From assembly GCF_018691265.1 (NCBI RefSeq), contig NW_024881261.1:22531374-22595373 (forward strand): a stretch of DNA of 64,000 nucleotides, written 5' to 3'. Positions 11,915-23,639 of the stretch are shown here, in pieces. The notes below the pieces were generated by a model that was given only the letters and a program-made list of their open reading frames with translations, was not told where the DNA came from and made no database searches. The translations under genes were made by a program, and so were the position numbers. Source of the DNA: Tyto alba (taxonomy: Eukaryota > Chordata > Aves > Strigiformes > Tytonidae). The first letter of the stretch is position 1; the number at the start of each line of letters is the position of its first letter.

Positions 11915-14220
11915 AGGTGCCTGGCAGCCCCACGGGCGCTCCACGTGCGCCCATCTCCTCCTGCCCTCGCCACCTCCCGCCTGGCTGCTCGATGCTGCCC
12001 AGGTCTGCTTTCTGACAGCCAAAGATGCTGCACGAGGGACTCGGACACAGGCAGTGGGGAGCGCACCCAAGTCAAGCGCTCGCCTGTGTTGCTCCATGCC
12101 AAGTTGCTGTGAAATGTTTACCGAGGTGCCACCTGTGTCTCCTGGCTGGGATGAGCCAGGGAAGTCTCCTGGATGCTGCCCCCGTCATCTGGGCTGTTAG
12201 TGGCCCTGTGGTACGTTTCCTGCATCCAGTGTTTGTCTCTCCCTGGGGGTCTTGGAAGGCCCCTTCTGCCACAGGACAAGAAAAAGCTTTGCAACCAGAG
12301 TAATAATAACTTTATCCCGGCTTCTCTAGTAGGGAAAATAAACAGCATAAAACAAGGTGACTAGTATGAAAATCTGACAGTGAGCCAGAAAGTCAAGTGT
12401 CTCTTACTAAAACTACTAGAGAACACGTCCTTATTCTGGGAAAACATCAACCTGGCAGCAGTGGGGCTAGTAGAGGGTACACCACAGACACTGCCAGCGG
12501 AGACGTGGAAAACACAGGCACCAGCATTCCAGAGTGGTGGGTATAGCTCAGAAATCAACAGCAGGCATATGGCATCGCAGTTTCACTTGCAGGGTGCCAT
12601 TTATATTTGAGAGAGAGACTACCAACATTAATCCCGTGATAGATACCAGGGACTTTGTGTCACTTCCCCTCTGACCAGCTTGCCAAGTGTCTAGGGCAAA
12701 GGTTCTCCCTGCAATGGCAAAAGGATGCTCGTTTCTTTTGGCTGCTGAGACACCATGAAAACCAAACTGCTGTCACTCTCTCCGTGTCACTAACAACAGA
12801 TACATGGAAAGGCAGCAAAGCCAGCCATCACGGAGTTTTTTTGGTCAAAGCCAACAGTTTGCAGTTTAAGAACAGAGAATATAGTCTCTCCCAGATCTGG
12901 AAAGCAACAGTGACCTTCGGTCTCACTGTCTCATCCACATCCTAGTCTGTCCTCTATTGCTGTTAGTAAAAGTGTTAGTTTTCTCGTGTTTACAAGTCAA
13001 AAACTACACTCAGCTTCCAGCTCTCTAGTTCTTGCATTTCACCAGTTAGGATGCAGAAATTGGGAACTTTTGTTCACTGGCATTAGCTTCCAGTGACAAG
13101 ATGCAAAAGACTCCCTATACCATCCCCAGTTCCAGAAGGCATTTAGCCACCCACAGTAAGAAGCAGGCAACAGGAGATCAGGGATGATATTTCCCCTTTA
13201 ATGTATAATACTTTCTCTGAACCCTTTTAAATGGGTGGAGAACCTCACAAAGACAGAATTTTTAAGTTCTGGATGCAAAAATATGATCCAGATCTTTTCT
13301 AGGTACCATGTAAAGAGAGCAAAGAGGCAGCACTAAGAACAAACTCAGCACCATGAGGATATCCTGACTGTTGGAAGTGGCATGGTAGGGATAACAGCCT
13401 GGAGAATAACCATGAGATGGAAGCACTTCATCCAAACGACTCCAGTCGTCTGTGGTCAGACTGGGAATATCCATGAAGCTAAAGGTGTGTAAGCATGGAG
13501 ATCCCTTCTGGTTTCCTGGGGGATTCTTATATCATCTTTCAGAGTCCACTTTTAATATCCCATTAAATGGCTACAAATAGGCTTTCTTGCTTTAAACCTT
13601 TTAACTAATCCCTTACCTATTAATATTAGGTATCTAGAATGTGAATTAGAGTAAGCAAAGTAAATGTAACATTGGCTTCTTGTTCCTATTTGTAACAATT
13701 TCCTGCACTTCTTCTGCAGCACATAGCAGACTTCCTAGTCCTGTTACTAATGAGGAGTTAATACAGCCCAGGATCTATGTTCTTTGTGCAGTGATAGCAG
13801 CATAATCCTGATCAGTGGTTTGGATCAGGCCTACTTGATGGGAGAATAAGTGAACTGACCATTTTGGTTGCACTCAGTTCAGTTCAAAGGAGGAGAAGAT
13901 TTTGGATCATTTCTCCATTATCAGTCCCTGGCTGCTCCATCTCCTCTTCTCACTGTGTGCCAAACCAACTTACTCCAAGGTTTGTTGGGGTGGGGGACAG
14001 AAAGGGAGAACAAGGCAGACAGCCAGATCCAGTCTCAGTTCTAAGGTGTCAGAGTGTGACAGCCCTGTTTGGCCAATACCCTAGAAAATTAATTCAAAAC
14101 TTTCAGGGCTAAAAGCACCCAGTTCAACTTTGACATTCTATACATCAGGCACAGTGGGCAACATGTAACTCCACATGCACTCATCTCCTGGATACACCCA
14201 CAGACAGTACTTGCAATTCC
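11915..14220. other. Non-coding stretch, moderately GC-rich at its left end
   Basis: Overlapping frames of 60-142 codons occur on both strands at 11.6-12.4 kb, as expected where GC-rich DNA has few stops. No protein family is visible. From 12.4 kb on, nothing specific was recognised. Confidence 0.5.
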
Positions 14221-14229
14221 TGTCTAACA

Positions 14230-14320
14230 GAGGCCAAAGGTCATATGTGCTTCAGGCCCCAAATCTCTGGCCGAGCTGGGACAGAACTGGAGCTCACAGC
14301 TAATATTTTACATATCTCTG
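14230..14320 (-). repeat. MIR-type core-SINE fragment
   Basis: 'ggccaaaggtcatatg' is followed by 'ggccgagctgggacagaactgg', matching the reverse-complement MIR block that normally reads through 'caaggtcacacag' to 'gcagagctgggaa'. It is short and diverged. Confidence 0.45.
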
Positions 14321-14329
14321 CAACTGAGA

Positions 14330-15190
14330 TACAGCTCTTAACATCCCTGTTGGCATTGAACACCTGCAACATCAAGCAGGAGAGCAGCTTATATCCAGGA
14401 GTGCCCCTCGCCAATCCCCACGTACTCTTGGGGTCTATTTTCAAAGAGAGATAAATGGTGCTTTTAATTAGCACCTTCCATTTTCATTTGAGCCTCAGGG
14501 TTTTTGGAGCTGGTCCCAAGGGGTAGACCAGGAATCCCAGGAAAATCAATCTCAATTCAAACCAGTAATAAAAAGCAGAACACTTGCTTCAGAGGGCTTG
14601 CAAAGAATTTCTTCAGTGTAAACACCTCTTGCGTAACCTTCAGCATCTTAATGCAGTGAGGAAGAGACTCTTAGAAGTGCTTTCAATCTTGTTTCATTCT
14701 ACTTTTTTTACATTTTCCATCTGAACAGGTAAAAACAGAGAACAGAAGCTCAGAATGGTTATATCTGGGCAGTGAAAACTTGAGGAGGAAACCTGAAAAA
14801 GTGAAAGAATAGTCCAGAGGCCTCTAATAAAGCAGCAGCTGAGCTATCTATGATGCTGTTTCTCAAGGAGATGATAAAAATACTTTATTCTTCTTTGTCT
14901 GTCCATCATTCAGGAAAAGCTATCAGATACCCAGGGATAATGTAACTTAAGCAACATGAACTTGGCTTTGTAAGAAAATAACATTAAAAAGATTTTGTGA
15001 AACTTATCAGAATAATCTAAACACCTTTCCACTTGTGTACGGCCAAATGCCAGAAGACCTCAGCATGCTGGCAGGTAAACTACTCCATCGATATCTCCCT
15101 CTGCTCCTCTCCTGCCTCTTCCACCAATGCAGAACATTGTCATGTTACACCCTTCAACTGTTTAACCCTGCAGTTACCTCACTACCCAAC
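14330..15190. other. Non-coding stretch, no feature recognised
   Basis: No gene, RNA or repeat family recognised. Short open frames only. Confidence 0.5.
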
Positions 15191-15197
15191 ATGGCTA

Positions 15198-15480
15198 TTT
15201 CCACTTTACATATGAAGAACTAAGGCTCAAAGGGACTCATCAGGTTTCTGCCATATAAAAACTAACCATTGTCTCATCTATATAGCCCCCCCCTCTACAG
15301 ACAATGGAAAGAGCATAAACACATCTAGATGGTAACTTACTCTATCTATGGTAGGTAAGTATCCTAGAATTAGATGACTCCTAGGCATTTAAAGCAAGGT
15401 GAGACAAACCCTGACTTAAGTGGTTTTCTCAGAATCACGCAGGAAGTCTGTACTCAAGTAGAGAATTGCTTCTCCTTACC
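15198..15480 (-). repeat. Two MIR-like fragments, possibly one split copy
   Basis: The left piece (15200-15245) reads 'tttacatatgaagaactaaggctcaaag', like the SINE segment preceding 'gaaactgaggc'. The right piece (15405-15475) reads 'cttaagtggttttctcagaatcacgcaggaagtctgt', like the 'gtgacttgcccaaggtcacacag' block. About 160 bases of unrelated-looking DNA separate them. Confidence 0.4.
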
Positions 15481-15484
15481 TGAA

Positions 15485-16325
15485 GACAGCATCTTGGCCA
15501 CAGCTAACCTGCCGTTGATGCCCAACACACAGTGGGAGATGGCAGGAGTTACATAGTTTTAGTCCCTGCATTCTGATTCCATCTTTCTGGATGTCACTAG
15601 CCAGACATACCTGCTTGATACGCTCAGCAATGCCTTCCTCAGCCAGACCGCTCGAGTCCGTCCAGAGGTATTACTGAACATGCCCACCATATCCCTCCCT
15701 CTGTCATCTTTACCAGTGCCTTTCAGATGCAGCAAGCAGTCACAGCCAAGCTCTCTGTATGTCCAAGTCTTCTTCATTCTTGACACCAAGAGAGGTAAGT
15801 AAATCATGCCACTCCAGAGCGAGTAAAGCCCCTGCTTAGCAATCTCAAATGAATTTTAGTCTACAAATAGTACAAGATGAAAGCCATCAGAAGAGACTGA
15901 CAGGACTCCCAGAAGCCTGCTAGTCAAGAACTGTTTGGTAAACTGAATGCCTCCATTAAGTCAACAGTGCCGCAAGTACCATCAAAAAATAAGTTACAAA
16001 CCTCAGAAGGAATGCTTATTCTCAGATGCAGCAATGGTGTCAACACACCAGAAAACCAAACCTGAGGACCAGAGATATTGCTAACGACAATGAACACAGA
16101 AGTTTCCAGACTGACAGGAGCTTCACAGCTCTGCAGCTGGGAAGCAGTGACACAAACAACAGGGCTGCAGATGTGATTCCTTGTAGACAAGAGAGGATGG
16201 GATTGGTATCATTACCCATGTCGAAAATGCAAAAGGTGTCTCAGAGACAGAGGAGTTCAGATATGAGTACAGACCTTCTGAACTTGTTGATCAAGAGTCT
16301 GAAAAAAATAGGATGCCACTAAGTC
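15485..16325. other. Non-coding stretch, no feature recognised
   Basis: Frames up to 98 codons on both strands with no family resemblance. No repeat recognised. Confidence 0.5.
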
Positions 16326-16329
16326 CTCA

Positions 16330-16760
16330 TTCTGGAACCCTTCCCAAGTGCTAGCCAGTAGCTGCCACTAGCTCCAAGACTGCTGGCTCCAGAACCCACT
16401 TAGGATGCCAGAATCCTGGCTGTGCAGCCTGCCACATGCTTGCAGAAACCTGCTTCCCTAATTTAATGCAAGCTTGTCGAGTTTTGTTTCTGGAACCCAT
16501 CCTGAGCAGCAGCCAGGAACTGCAGCAGGGCCAGGCTCTGTAATAGCATTGTCTCACTCCATGTTCTAGCATGACCACACACCAGCAGCATCCTGGTTCT
16601 CAAGCCCACTGTGGATGCAGAGTGTGGTCTGTTGGGAACTGTAGAAACACTGACCAAATTATGCTCCTGAAGTTCTGTATTACTAAATCTCTCCAGATCT
16701 ACCAAGGACACCCACATTCAGTAAAAGCATTATTTTGGAACCCACCTCCAGACATTTCCA
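16330..16760. repeat. Possible decayed tandem repeat, period about 100-135 bases
   Basis: Variants of a 'tctggaacccaccctgga' type word recur: tggaaccc at 16333, agaaccc at 16391, tggaaccc at 16491, caagccc at 16601 and ttggaaccc at 16735. They are followed each time by loosely similar 'ggatgcagag/gagcagcagcc' text. Spacing is irregular (58, 100, 110, 134), so the call is tentative. A T17 run follows at 16800-16816. Confidence 0.3.
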
Positions 16761-16819
16761 AGAATTTTTAGGAGGCTGCAATGCACCACAATACAATTCT
16801 TTTTTTTTTTTTTTTTCCA

Positions 16820-18750
16820 CCAACATTGTTATTGTTAATGTGCAAAACCTAGAGATCCAGTGACTCCTTCTTCAGTGGAGAATTCCAGCTGAGGTCCAGA
16901 GGGCAGATATACACACACATGGCCTCTGCACCTGCCTCTTTAAATCTGCTTAAAGAAAAGAACAGCAGACAACACTGGTTTGGGATGTACTTGGCTGGCC
17001 AGCCCTTGGGGCCTCTTCAATAGGCTTTTGAGTCCAAATGAAGTATAAGTCTATTAAAAAAAGAGCCTGTGTACAGATCAGAAATCCTCAGAGGGTTGTG
17101 GCCTGTCACTCTGGGGCAGTTGGTTTCTCTCTGATATGTGCACTGGGAAAAAGGAACATCATGAGAAAAGAAGGACAGAAGCGAAAATTTACTGCTTAGC
17201 ATCTTTGCAGAGGTCTTACTGCATCTGAATGTCAGGACTCCAAATACCCTCTTCTCTTGCACACCCTGCCAGTCCAATAGCAGTCATAACAGGTCCTACA
17301 TCCCATCCCGTACGCTCTCCCTCATCAAGTAATACTCCATCCAGGCTTGGGGAGCACAAAGTGGGATGGCATCCAAGCTTTTGTTACTGGCTCTTCATGA
17401 AACCACAGCTGGGGCACTGGTAGAGTACCCACCACTGCTGCTTGTGCCTACTTAAACTTTCACCAGTTCTTTACCCTCACATACTGTGTGCACCACACAC
17501 AACAAAGACACTTAAAAAATAGGGGAAAAAAAAAAAAAAAGACCATGTGACACAGCTCAATGTCCAAGACAAGAGAAAAAACTTCCACTCTCTCAGGGCA
17601 TTTTTCCCTTACCCCCTCTATCCTGCTGTTGCTTACAAAGGCTGAGCCCCCAAACTCTGCAGGCTGTGGGAGCAGGCTGAGATCAGCTCTAGCCAACACA
17701 GCTGGAGTGTTTCAGAGGCTGGAGTGCTGGGGCTTTGGTTCTACTTGCTGACAGCAAGGTTACTATACACGTTAGCTGCATCAAGATATTTGAGGGAGAC
17801 AAGACTATTACAGACGCAGCTGCACTGTGGTACATAACCTGGGCCTGGGTACAGATAGCTCCACAACTGCAAAGTACATGCAATGCCGGCTTAGCAGTCA
17901 AACAGAGGATTCCCATGGCAAATGTGAATGCCCAGGAGGTAGAGCATCACTACTGCAGCTCCTGTGTGGTCACCTATTTCCTCATCAATAGCACAAGGAG
18001 CCTCACCAGGCCAGGAAACATGTGAACAGGACACTGCTGAACACCAACCACCTATGCCTAGCAAAGTACCACTTGGGGACATTAAATTGAGCTTGTCAAA
18101 TAATAAATTCCTGACTGCTTTCTAGGTCTCAAAATTCGTGTTTCTTCTGCACAGGAATGAAAACATAACCTTTTGAATGTGACTTTCAGGGTTCCCCCAT
18201 ATCCCTCCTTCCCTCCCTCCCCCACCATATTGGAAACATCCAGTTGGTGTTGGAAAAAAAAAAAAAAAAAAAAAGTCATTTTTACATTTAGGTAAATTTT
18301 CCTTAGGCAGAGGGGACATGAGGCTCTTAATCTAAATCATAACCAGAGTGAAAACTGGACTGAAAGTGTCCTATCACTGCAGAATATTTCCACATCAGCT
18401 TATTTCAAGGAAATTACACTGAACCAAAATTGCCCACACTAGCTCTAGGCAGAGGAAGCCAGGCCAAAGCCAGAGAAACCCCGAGGCTGCTCCAGGTGAT
18501 TAATCCAGGACCGAGGTGGGGGGCTGCAACCAGAAAGGTTTATAGATACCTTTGCACTCCCATCCTGAGTGTCAGCTATGGCAGCTTGGATGCAGCCCAG
18601 GATCAGCGCCTATTCTCTCTCGTTGTCTCTCCCTCTTTCCCCTCCCTTTCTCTTTCTTTCTCCGTAAATCCCAGAGGGCACATTTCCGTGCCAGAATAAG
18701 CCTCTTTGTGAGGAGCGAAGGGAATGCAGAGCCGCTAATGAGAACAAAAC
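16820..18750. other. Non-coding stretch with A-runs
   Basis: Contains A15 (17526-17540) and A21 (18254-18274) runs and a C/T-rich patch at 18200-18228. The 96-codon frame at 17735-18025 has no recognised homology. The right end grades into the CpG island. Confidence 0.5.
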
Positions 18751-18754
18751 TGGA

Positions 18755-19480
18755 AAACGAAACGCCGAGCTGGGGCGAGCCTTCCTCCCTCCTCCGCGCC
18801 GGGAGCCGAGCGGCGGGGCGGCTGGCGCGGCACCCCCGGCGGCTCGGCCGGGGGAGGAGGGCTCGCTGCTGGATTCCCTGACCCCTCTGGCTCCCCTGCC
18901 CGCCTGCCTGCTCCAACTTTCCTGCCTTTTTAAGGCAGGCTGCAGAAAAGGCAGCAGAACAGCCTTTATCATGCAAATAACAAGAGTAAATGGGCAAATT
19001 CCCCGGTGGGCACTTGAGTGAAATGCAGAGCTTCTGGCAGCGGGGAGGGGGGCCGGGGGAGGGGGGGTGCTTTATTTGCAGGTCTCTGTTCTAATTTAAC
19101 TGCAACGGCAGCTAAAGGAGACACCAGGGACCTGCTCTCATCCTCCGCGCTTCCCGCCGCCTGCCAGGGCCACAGGCAGGGAGCGGGAAAGGGGGAAGGA
19201 GACGGGGCGCGACGCCGCGGCGGAGCCGGCGGGAGGCGCCGGGGGCGGCAGCGCTGCGGGCCGGGCTGGTGCCCGCCTCGCTGGGCACCTCCGCGCTCTC
19301 GAGGTAATCCCGGGAGAAGGGCGGGGAGAGCCGGCTTCACCGCGGCTCCGGCAGCCCCCGCTTCCCCTCACGCTGCTCTCCGGGACATCCCGGACAGCAC
19401 TTCGAGGGCTGCGGGCGGCCGCCGCGCCAGCCCCGCGGGGAGGGCGGCTGCAAGACGCGCAACCTGGCCGGGACAGATCA
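18755..19480. promoter_or_regulatory. CpG island, probable promoter
   Basis: CG dinucleotides are dense over about 725 bases, in sharp contrast to CpG-poor flanks. The island includes 'gcgcc', 'ggcggggcgg' and 'ccgcggcgg' words typical of Sp1-rich vertebrate promoters. A POU octamer (ATGCAAAT, 18971-18978) lies in a less GC-rich gap inside it. Open frames of 109-184 codons cross it on both strands and are explained by GC richness. No gene could be attached, and transcription direction is unknown. It may be a promoter for a distal gene or a lncRNA, or an orphan island. Confidence 0.6.
19042..19067 (+). other. G-quadruplex-forming run in the CpG island
   Basis: Four G-runs of 4, 6, 5 and 7 bases are separated by loops of one or two bases. 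This meets the canonical intramolecular G-quadruplex pattern on the plus strand. Such runs are common near vertebrate promoters. Confidence 0.7.
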
Positions 19481-19734
19481 GGATCCACCCACTCACGGCA
19501 ATAGAAAAATGTAAAGTAAAGAGTCAGCGCCTACAGCCTGCACGATCCCTTTCCATCGCAGGTCAGGGTTAGGTGTCCGACCTAGCCAAGCAGCCAGGCC
19601 AAGCACAGGGTGACTAAGGAAAACAGCCTGGCATTCAGGTACCTTACAGCAGATAACCCACCTACTGGTAACACCACCACGAGCTTCTAGCTTCACTCGA
19701 GTGAGAACTGTGTATCAGATGCTCCAGACCACTT

Positions 19735-19800
19735 TGTGCTGTGCTCCTTTCTGTAAAATGGGAGTAGCACCCCTTACACCGACATACAGAGCCTCATGAG
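19735..19800 (+). repeat. Possible MIR fragment
   Basis: 'ctcctttctgtaaaatgggagtagcacc' closely resembles the MIR segment ending in 'catctgtaaaatggggataat'. Only this core is clear. Confidence 0.4.
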
Positions 19801-20299
19801 CTGGGTGGGTAACGAAACCTGTGCCAGTTACATTGAAAAAAACATCCTGGGGGGACACACCAGAGTCCTCAGAGAATGATGAAGGGGAGACAACTACACT
19901 GCAGAAAAACAGAATCAAAGATAAGGGACAGCAGATGAATTGCAAATTAAAACAAACTGACATAGTCAGAGCCAGAGGAGAGAGAGGGTGTTAGGGAAAA
20001 CCCACCACAACTTTCCAGACTTTTCCTGCAGCTTAGAAACAGGCCCCACAATGGCCGGAGTTGAACCCTAAATCATCCTCAGCTGTTTTCAAAGGATGTT
20101 TGGGAGATATCCAGCCCATCAGCTGCAAAGCCCAGAGCTTGAGATACATCCCTGCTTTTACGAAGGCTGGAATTGATGATCCCTTTTCTCATCCCAGTTT
20201 TCATCACAATCTGTGCTGCTCAAAACAAGATTCTCAAAACATTTTGCACCAGTTCTCAGTGTGAACCTTGCAGCTGTGTGGGGATGGTGGGAAAATGCC

Positions 20300-20440
20300 T
20301 TTCTGTCCTTCAGACAAGGTGAGAAACTGAGACAGGCAGAAGCTAAGTGACTGAGCCAAGACAATGTGACACACCAGTGGCAGAGCCAAAGTGAAAAACC
20401 AAATTTCCCTGCATGAAGCCAAAGCCACCCCTTGTGGTCC
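20300..20440 (-). repeat. MIR-type core-SINE fragment
   Basis: On the plus strand: 'gtgagaaactgagacaggcagaagctaagtgact', then 'gccaagacaatgtgacaca', then 'agtggcagagccaaag', which is the reverse-complement MIR order. The match is good for an ancient copy. Confidence 0.65.
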
Positions 20441-20938
20441 AAGCTACAGAACTCTTCTTCCTTAAGCTCTGGTGCCTAACCTTCTCCCTCTGCTCGCTAT
20501 ATCCAAAAAGCCAGAGCAGGGGAGACACCTGTCCTGCACACAGCACCTCCCAGTTCCAGTGGATTGCCACAGCTGTAACGCTCAGGAGCGGGCGAGGATG
20601 CCCAGCTGGCTCCTTCCGAGCAGCCCCAGCCGAGAGCGAGGGTCCCGCTCGCTGGCCTCAGGGAGCGCGGGGGACAAGGCGGCAGCCATGACTCATTTGG
20701 CATTCTGAGAGGCTGGTGCGCAGCATCCCCATGCCGGCAGGGGGTAAATGAGAGCTCAGACATGAGTTATTGGAGCACTTACATTCCCAGATTCTCCCAA
20801 ACGTCGAAAAAAGGACAAACTGTTTAGTTGTAAAGAGCCTGAGGGGTGTGAATGGGGGAGGAGGTGGAGGAGGGAGCTGTGTCAAACTAGTTTCATGAAG
20901 CAGAGACTTTGAAATTGAATTCATACAAGCTATGGATA

Positions 20939-20960
20939 GGGAGGGAGGGTGGGTGGGGGG
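20939..20960 (+). other. Tight G-quadruplex motif
   Basis: Five G-runs (GGG, GGG, GGG, GGG, then six G) are each separated by a single A or T. Single-base loops are the pattern associated with very stable parallel quadruplexes. Confidence 0.75.
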
Positions 20961-21662
20961 ACCAACCCCCAACATTTAGCCTGGAAGCCCATAAGCCTCC
21001 AGTGTGGATTCTGGCAGCAAACCCGGGGACCTACCTAGAACCCCTCATCACCAGTCAGTGGGATCGTAAGGCTGGGAACACCACAGTGCAGAGTCAGCTG
21101 TTACCACATGGTTGCCTACTGGGCTGCATTATTTGGGAGGCAGCTTAAATTGTGCAGGAGAAGAAAGAAGAAAAACTGGGAAGAAGTGGCAGCAGTACTT
21201 TCTGTCAGAAAGGGACTGTTTGTATGTACCACAAATATTGGAGTCACCCCAAACTTTTGATAGACCTGAGTGACATCTAGACTTAACTACAATAAGCTTC
21301 AATCAAACAAACAGTCTTTAACTAAGCACTGCTGGACACAAAGTAAGTAGTTGCACAGTGGGGAGGTCCCAGCCACAGCTGCATGAAGTAATATTCAGGA
21401 GAAACAGTGAAACAGTATGCCCAGAGACATGCACAGGACATTCTGGAGGAAACTTGGACCTAGTTCAGTTTCTGTAGCTGAATCTTCCAGTAATTAGAGG
21501 TATACAACAGTAGGTTAGAGGGATCCAACTTCCCCATAAAAGAGCTATAAATTCCCCAGTAGCTAGCACTTCACCATCCTGAGTATGGTGCAAATCAGAT
21601 TCACATCAACTGTTGGATTGATCAACACAGTGAGATGAGAGGAACCAGCCTGACATTCCCCT

Positions 21663-21747
21663 ATGGAACAGCACAGAGAAAAGAATACAATAAAAGCAGA
21701 GCCTGTGGAACAGTACAGAGAAAAGAATACGATAAAAGCAGACCCGG
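21663..21747 (+). repeat. Tandem duplication of a 42-base unit
   Basis: The unit beginning near 'tggaacagcacagagaaaag' recurs exactly 42 bases later with about four substitutions ('ggaacag' starts at 21665 and at 21707). Only two copies are present. Confidence 0.8.
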
Positions 21748-22701
21748 AAGAGGAAGAGGTGTTGGGGAAAGCTTGCCTAAATTATGATAAATTTCTTTGT
21801 GATATTCTGACTTTTGCCTAGTATCATTATGCTGAGACAGTGTGTCTTGTCATGATAACATTTCACTAGCTATATACTTCTCAGAATCACAGGAAATACA
21901 TTTCCCCAGACTCACTGACCAATTCTTTGGACTCACTGAGGATTTTGGTGAGTGGATTTTTACTGAACTATAAGTGATGAGGATGCTGATGTTGTGTTAG
22001 GAGAAATGTCTTGTCAAAAACTACATGTCCAGCTCCTTATGACTTCTACTAACTTCTCAGTCTTGCCAGGCTTAGATGTGGCCTCAGTATGGCACTACCA
22101 TATCATATCACCTCTACCCTGTTGCAGACCATGTCCAAGTCACTGAGGTAGCATCCTCTGGAAGCTGCCTCTTTGATGCTCACCTTGGCCCACACCAAGG
22201 AAGATCCCCACCACAGAATTGGTCCATGGAGGTATGCTGGATGTGCCTAGGGAAACTGCCCTGCTTACTGACACCCAGGCAAATTTAGGGTCCTCAACAT
22301 TGTGGAAAGATCACACTCTAGCTGAAAAAACATCTAAAGTAAAGGTCCAGCCTCCTTCCAACTTTAGGAAAAGCTAGGTTGTGAAAAGCAATTTCACAGC
22401 TGGACTGTCCTGCCAGAAGCTACCACAATTTTGGTGATGTACCAGTTTTAGCTGGGATAGTTAATTTTCTTCATAGTAGGTAGTATGGGGCTATGTTCTG
22501 GATTTGTGCTGAAAACAGCGTTGATAACACAGGGGCATTTTAGTTACTGCTGAGCAGTGCTGACACAAAGTCAAGGTCTTTTCTGCCTCTCACCCCACCC
22601 CACCAGCGAGGAGGCTGGGGGTGCACAAGAAGTTTCAAAGGGACACAGCCAGGACACCTGACCAAAGGGATTTTCCATACCATATGGTGTCATGCTCAGC
22701 A

Positions 22702-22707
22702 TATAAA
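22702..22707 (+). promoter_or_regulatory. LTR TATA box
   Basis: TATAAA lies about 265 bases into the LTR and 173 bases before the ATTAAA signal, the expected U3-to-R arrangement. Confidence 0.7.
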
Positions 22708-22879
22708 CCCTGGGGGAAGAAGGAAGGGCGGGACGTTCTCAGTGATGGCATTTGTCTTCCCAAGGTCCAAGTAACCATTAGGCGTAATGGAGCCCTGCTT
22801 TCCTGGAGGTGGCTGAACGAGAAGTGGTGAATGAATTCCTTATTTTGCTTTGCTTGCATGTGCAGCTTTTGTTTTACCT

Positions 22880-22885
22880 ATTAAA
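22880..22885 (+). terminator. LTR polyadenylation signal
   Basis: ATTAAA, a common variant of AATAAA, is followed by T-rich sequence ('tgtctttatc', 'ttttctcacttttactctttt') in the R/U5 part of the LTR. Confidence 0.6.
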
Positions 22886-23019
22886 CTGTCTTTATCCCAG
22901 CCCAGGAGTTTTCTCACTTTTACTCTTTTGACTGTCTCCCCCATCCCGATGTGGGGGGAGTGAACAAGCGGCTGTGTGGTACTTAGTTGCTGGCTGGGTT
23001 GTTGTCATGACAGGTGACA

Positions 23020-23635
23020 ATAAAGTCATCTGCCATACGAACTTGGTCATCATCTTCACGTTGCCCTTCTCAAGGTACCCCTTTTCTCAGGAGAACCTCA
23101 CCGGTAATAGCACAGGAGAACCCAGATTCATCTGGTACATTTTCCATTACTTTGTTCCCAGGCCCTTTGAAGAATCCCATCAAACAACCTGTTCTCTTGG
23201 TTCCATACTTTTCCCCCTATGTTTGTAAATTAGACTTGAATGTACTTCCTAAAAACCTGCTACTATCTCCACCTTGCCTATTACTGGCATCCCATCTCTC
23301 CCTTCCCCTTAGCACCATTCCCCTTATTTTTTAATGTATTTTCTCTCCACAGTTTTTTTGCTCAAATTCTCCTTGCTAGGAAATTCCCTGTTTCACCTCT
23401 GAAATGCTCACAAAAATAGCACACTCTGATTCCTTTTGCCTCAGCCTTCCCTTCCCCACTTCAACCCCCCCAATTCCATCTCCTAAGCACACTCCCCTGG
23501 CCGCACCTTCAAAACCTCCTCTTCCCACACATGCACCCCACCCTGCTTGCTCATTCATTTTCCATCTGCATCTCTCTCCTCCCGGATTCTTCCCTAAGTC
23601 TCGGTGATAAAAGTGCCAGATTGGAGTTGCTGTGT
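23020..23635. other. Non-coding stretch, no gene recognised
   Basis: C/T-rich on the plus strand between 23.2 and 23.6 kb. Open frames crossing it are compositional. Confidence 0.5.
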
Positions 23636-23639
23636 AAAG

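Larger units (their letters stand above)
20450..22430. other. Non-coding stretch with a tight G4 motif and one tandem duplication
   Basis: No gene recognised. A moderately GC-rich patch with several CpGs lies at 20.58-20.69 kb. The G4 motif and the 42-base duplication in this interval are listed separately. Confidence 0.5.
22433..23017 (+). mobile_element. Solo LTR of an avian ERVL-like endogenous retrovirus with target-site duplications
   Basis: The LTR proper is 22438-23012 (575 bp), starting TGT and ending CA. It is flanked by perfect five-base direct repeats GGTGA (22433-22437 and 23013-23017), the TSD length typical of ERVL-type elements. Inside are a TATA box (TATAAA, 22702-22707) and a polyadenylation signal (ATTAAA, 22880-22885), giving plus orientation. 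The end sequence 'agttgctggctggg...' and the body match an LTR type I recognise as common in neoavian genomes. No internal gag-pol region is next to it, so LTR-LTR recombination removed it. A 69-codon frame inside is not a gene. Confidence 0.9.

Noticed and set aside
18254..18274. A21 run as a retroposon tail
   Set aside because: No recognisable transcript-like sequence upstream.
19018..19572. 184-codon plus-strand frame and overlapping minus-strand frames in the CpG island
   Set aside because: GC-rich DNA has few stops. The products are low-complexity G/A/R/P on all strands.
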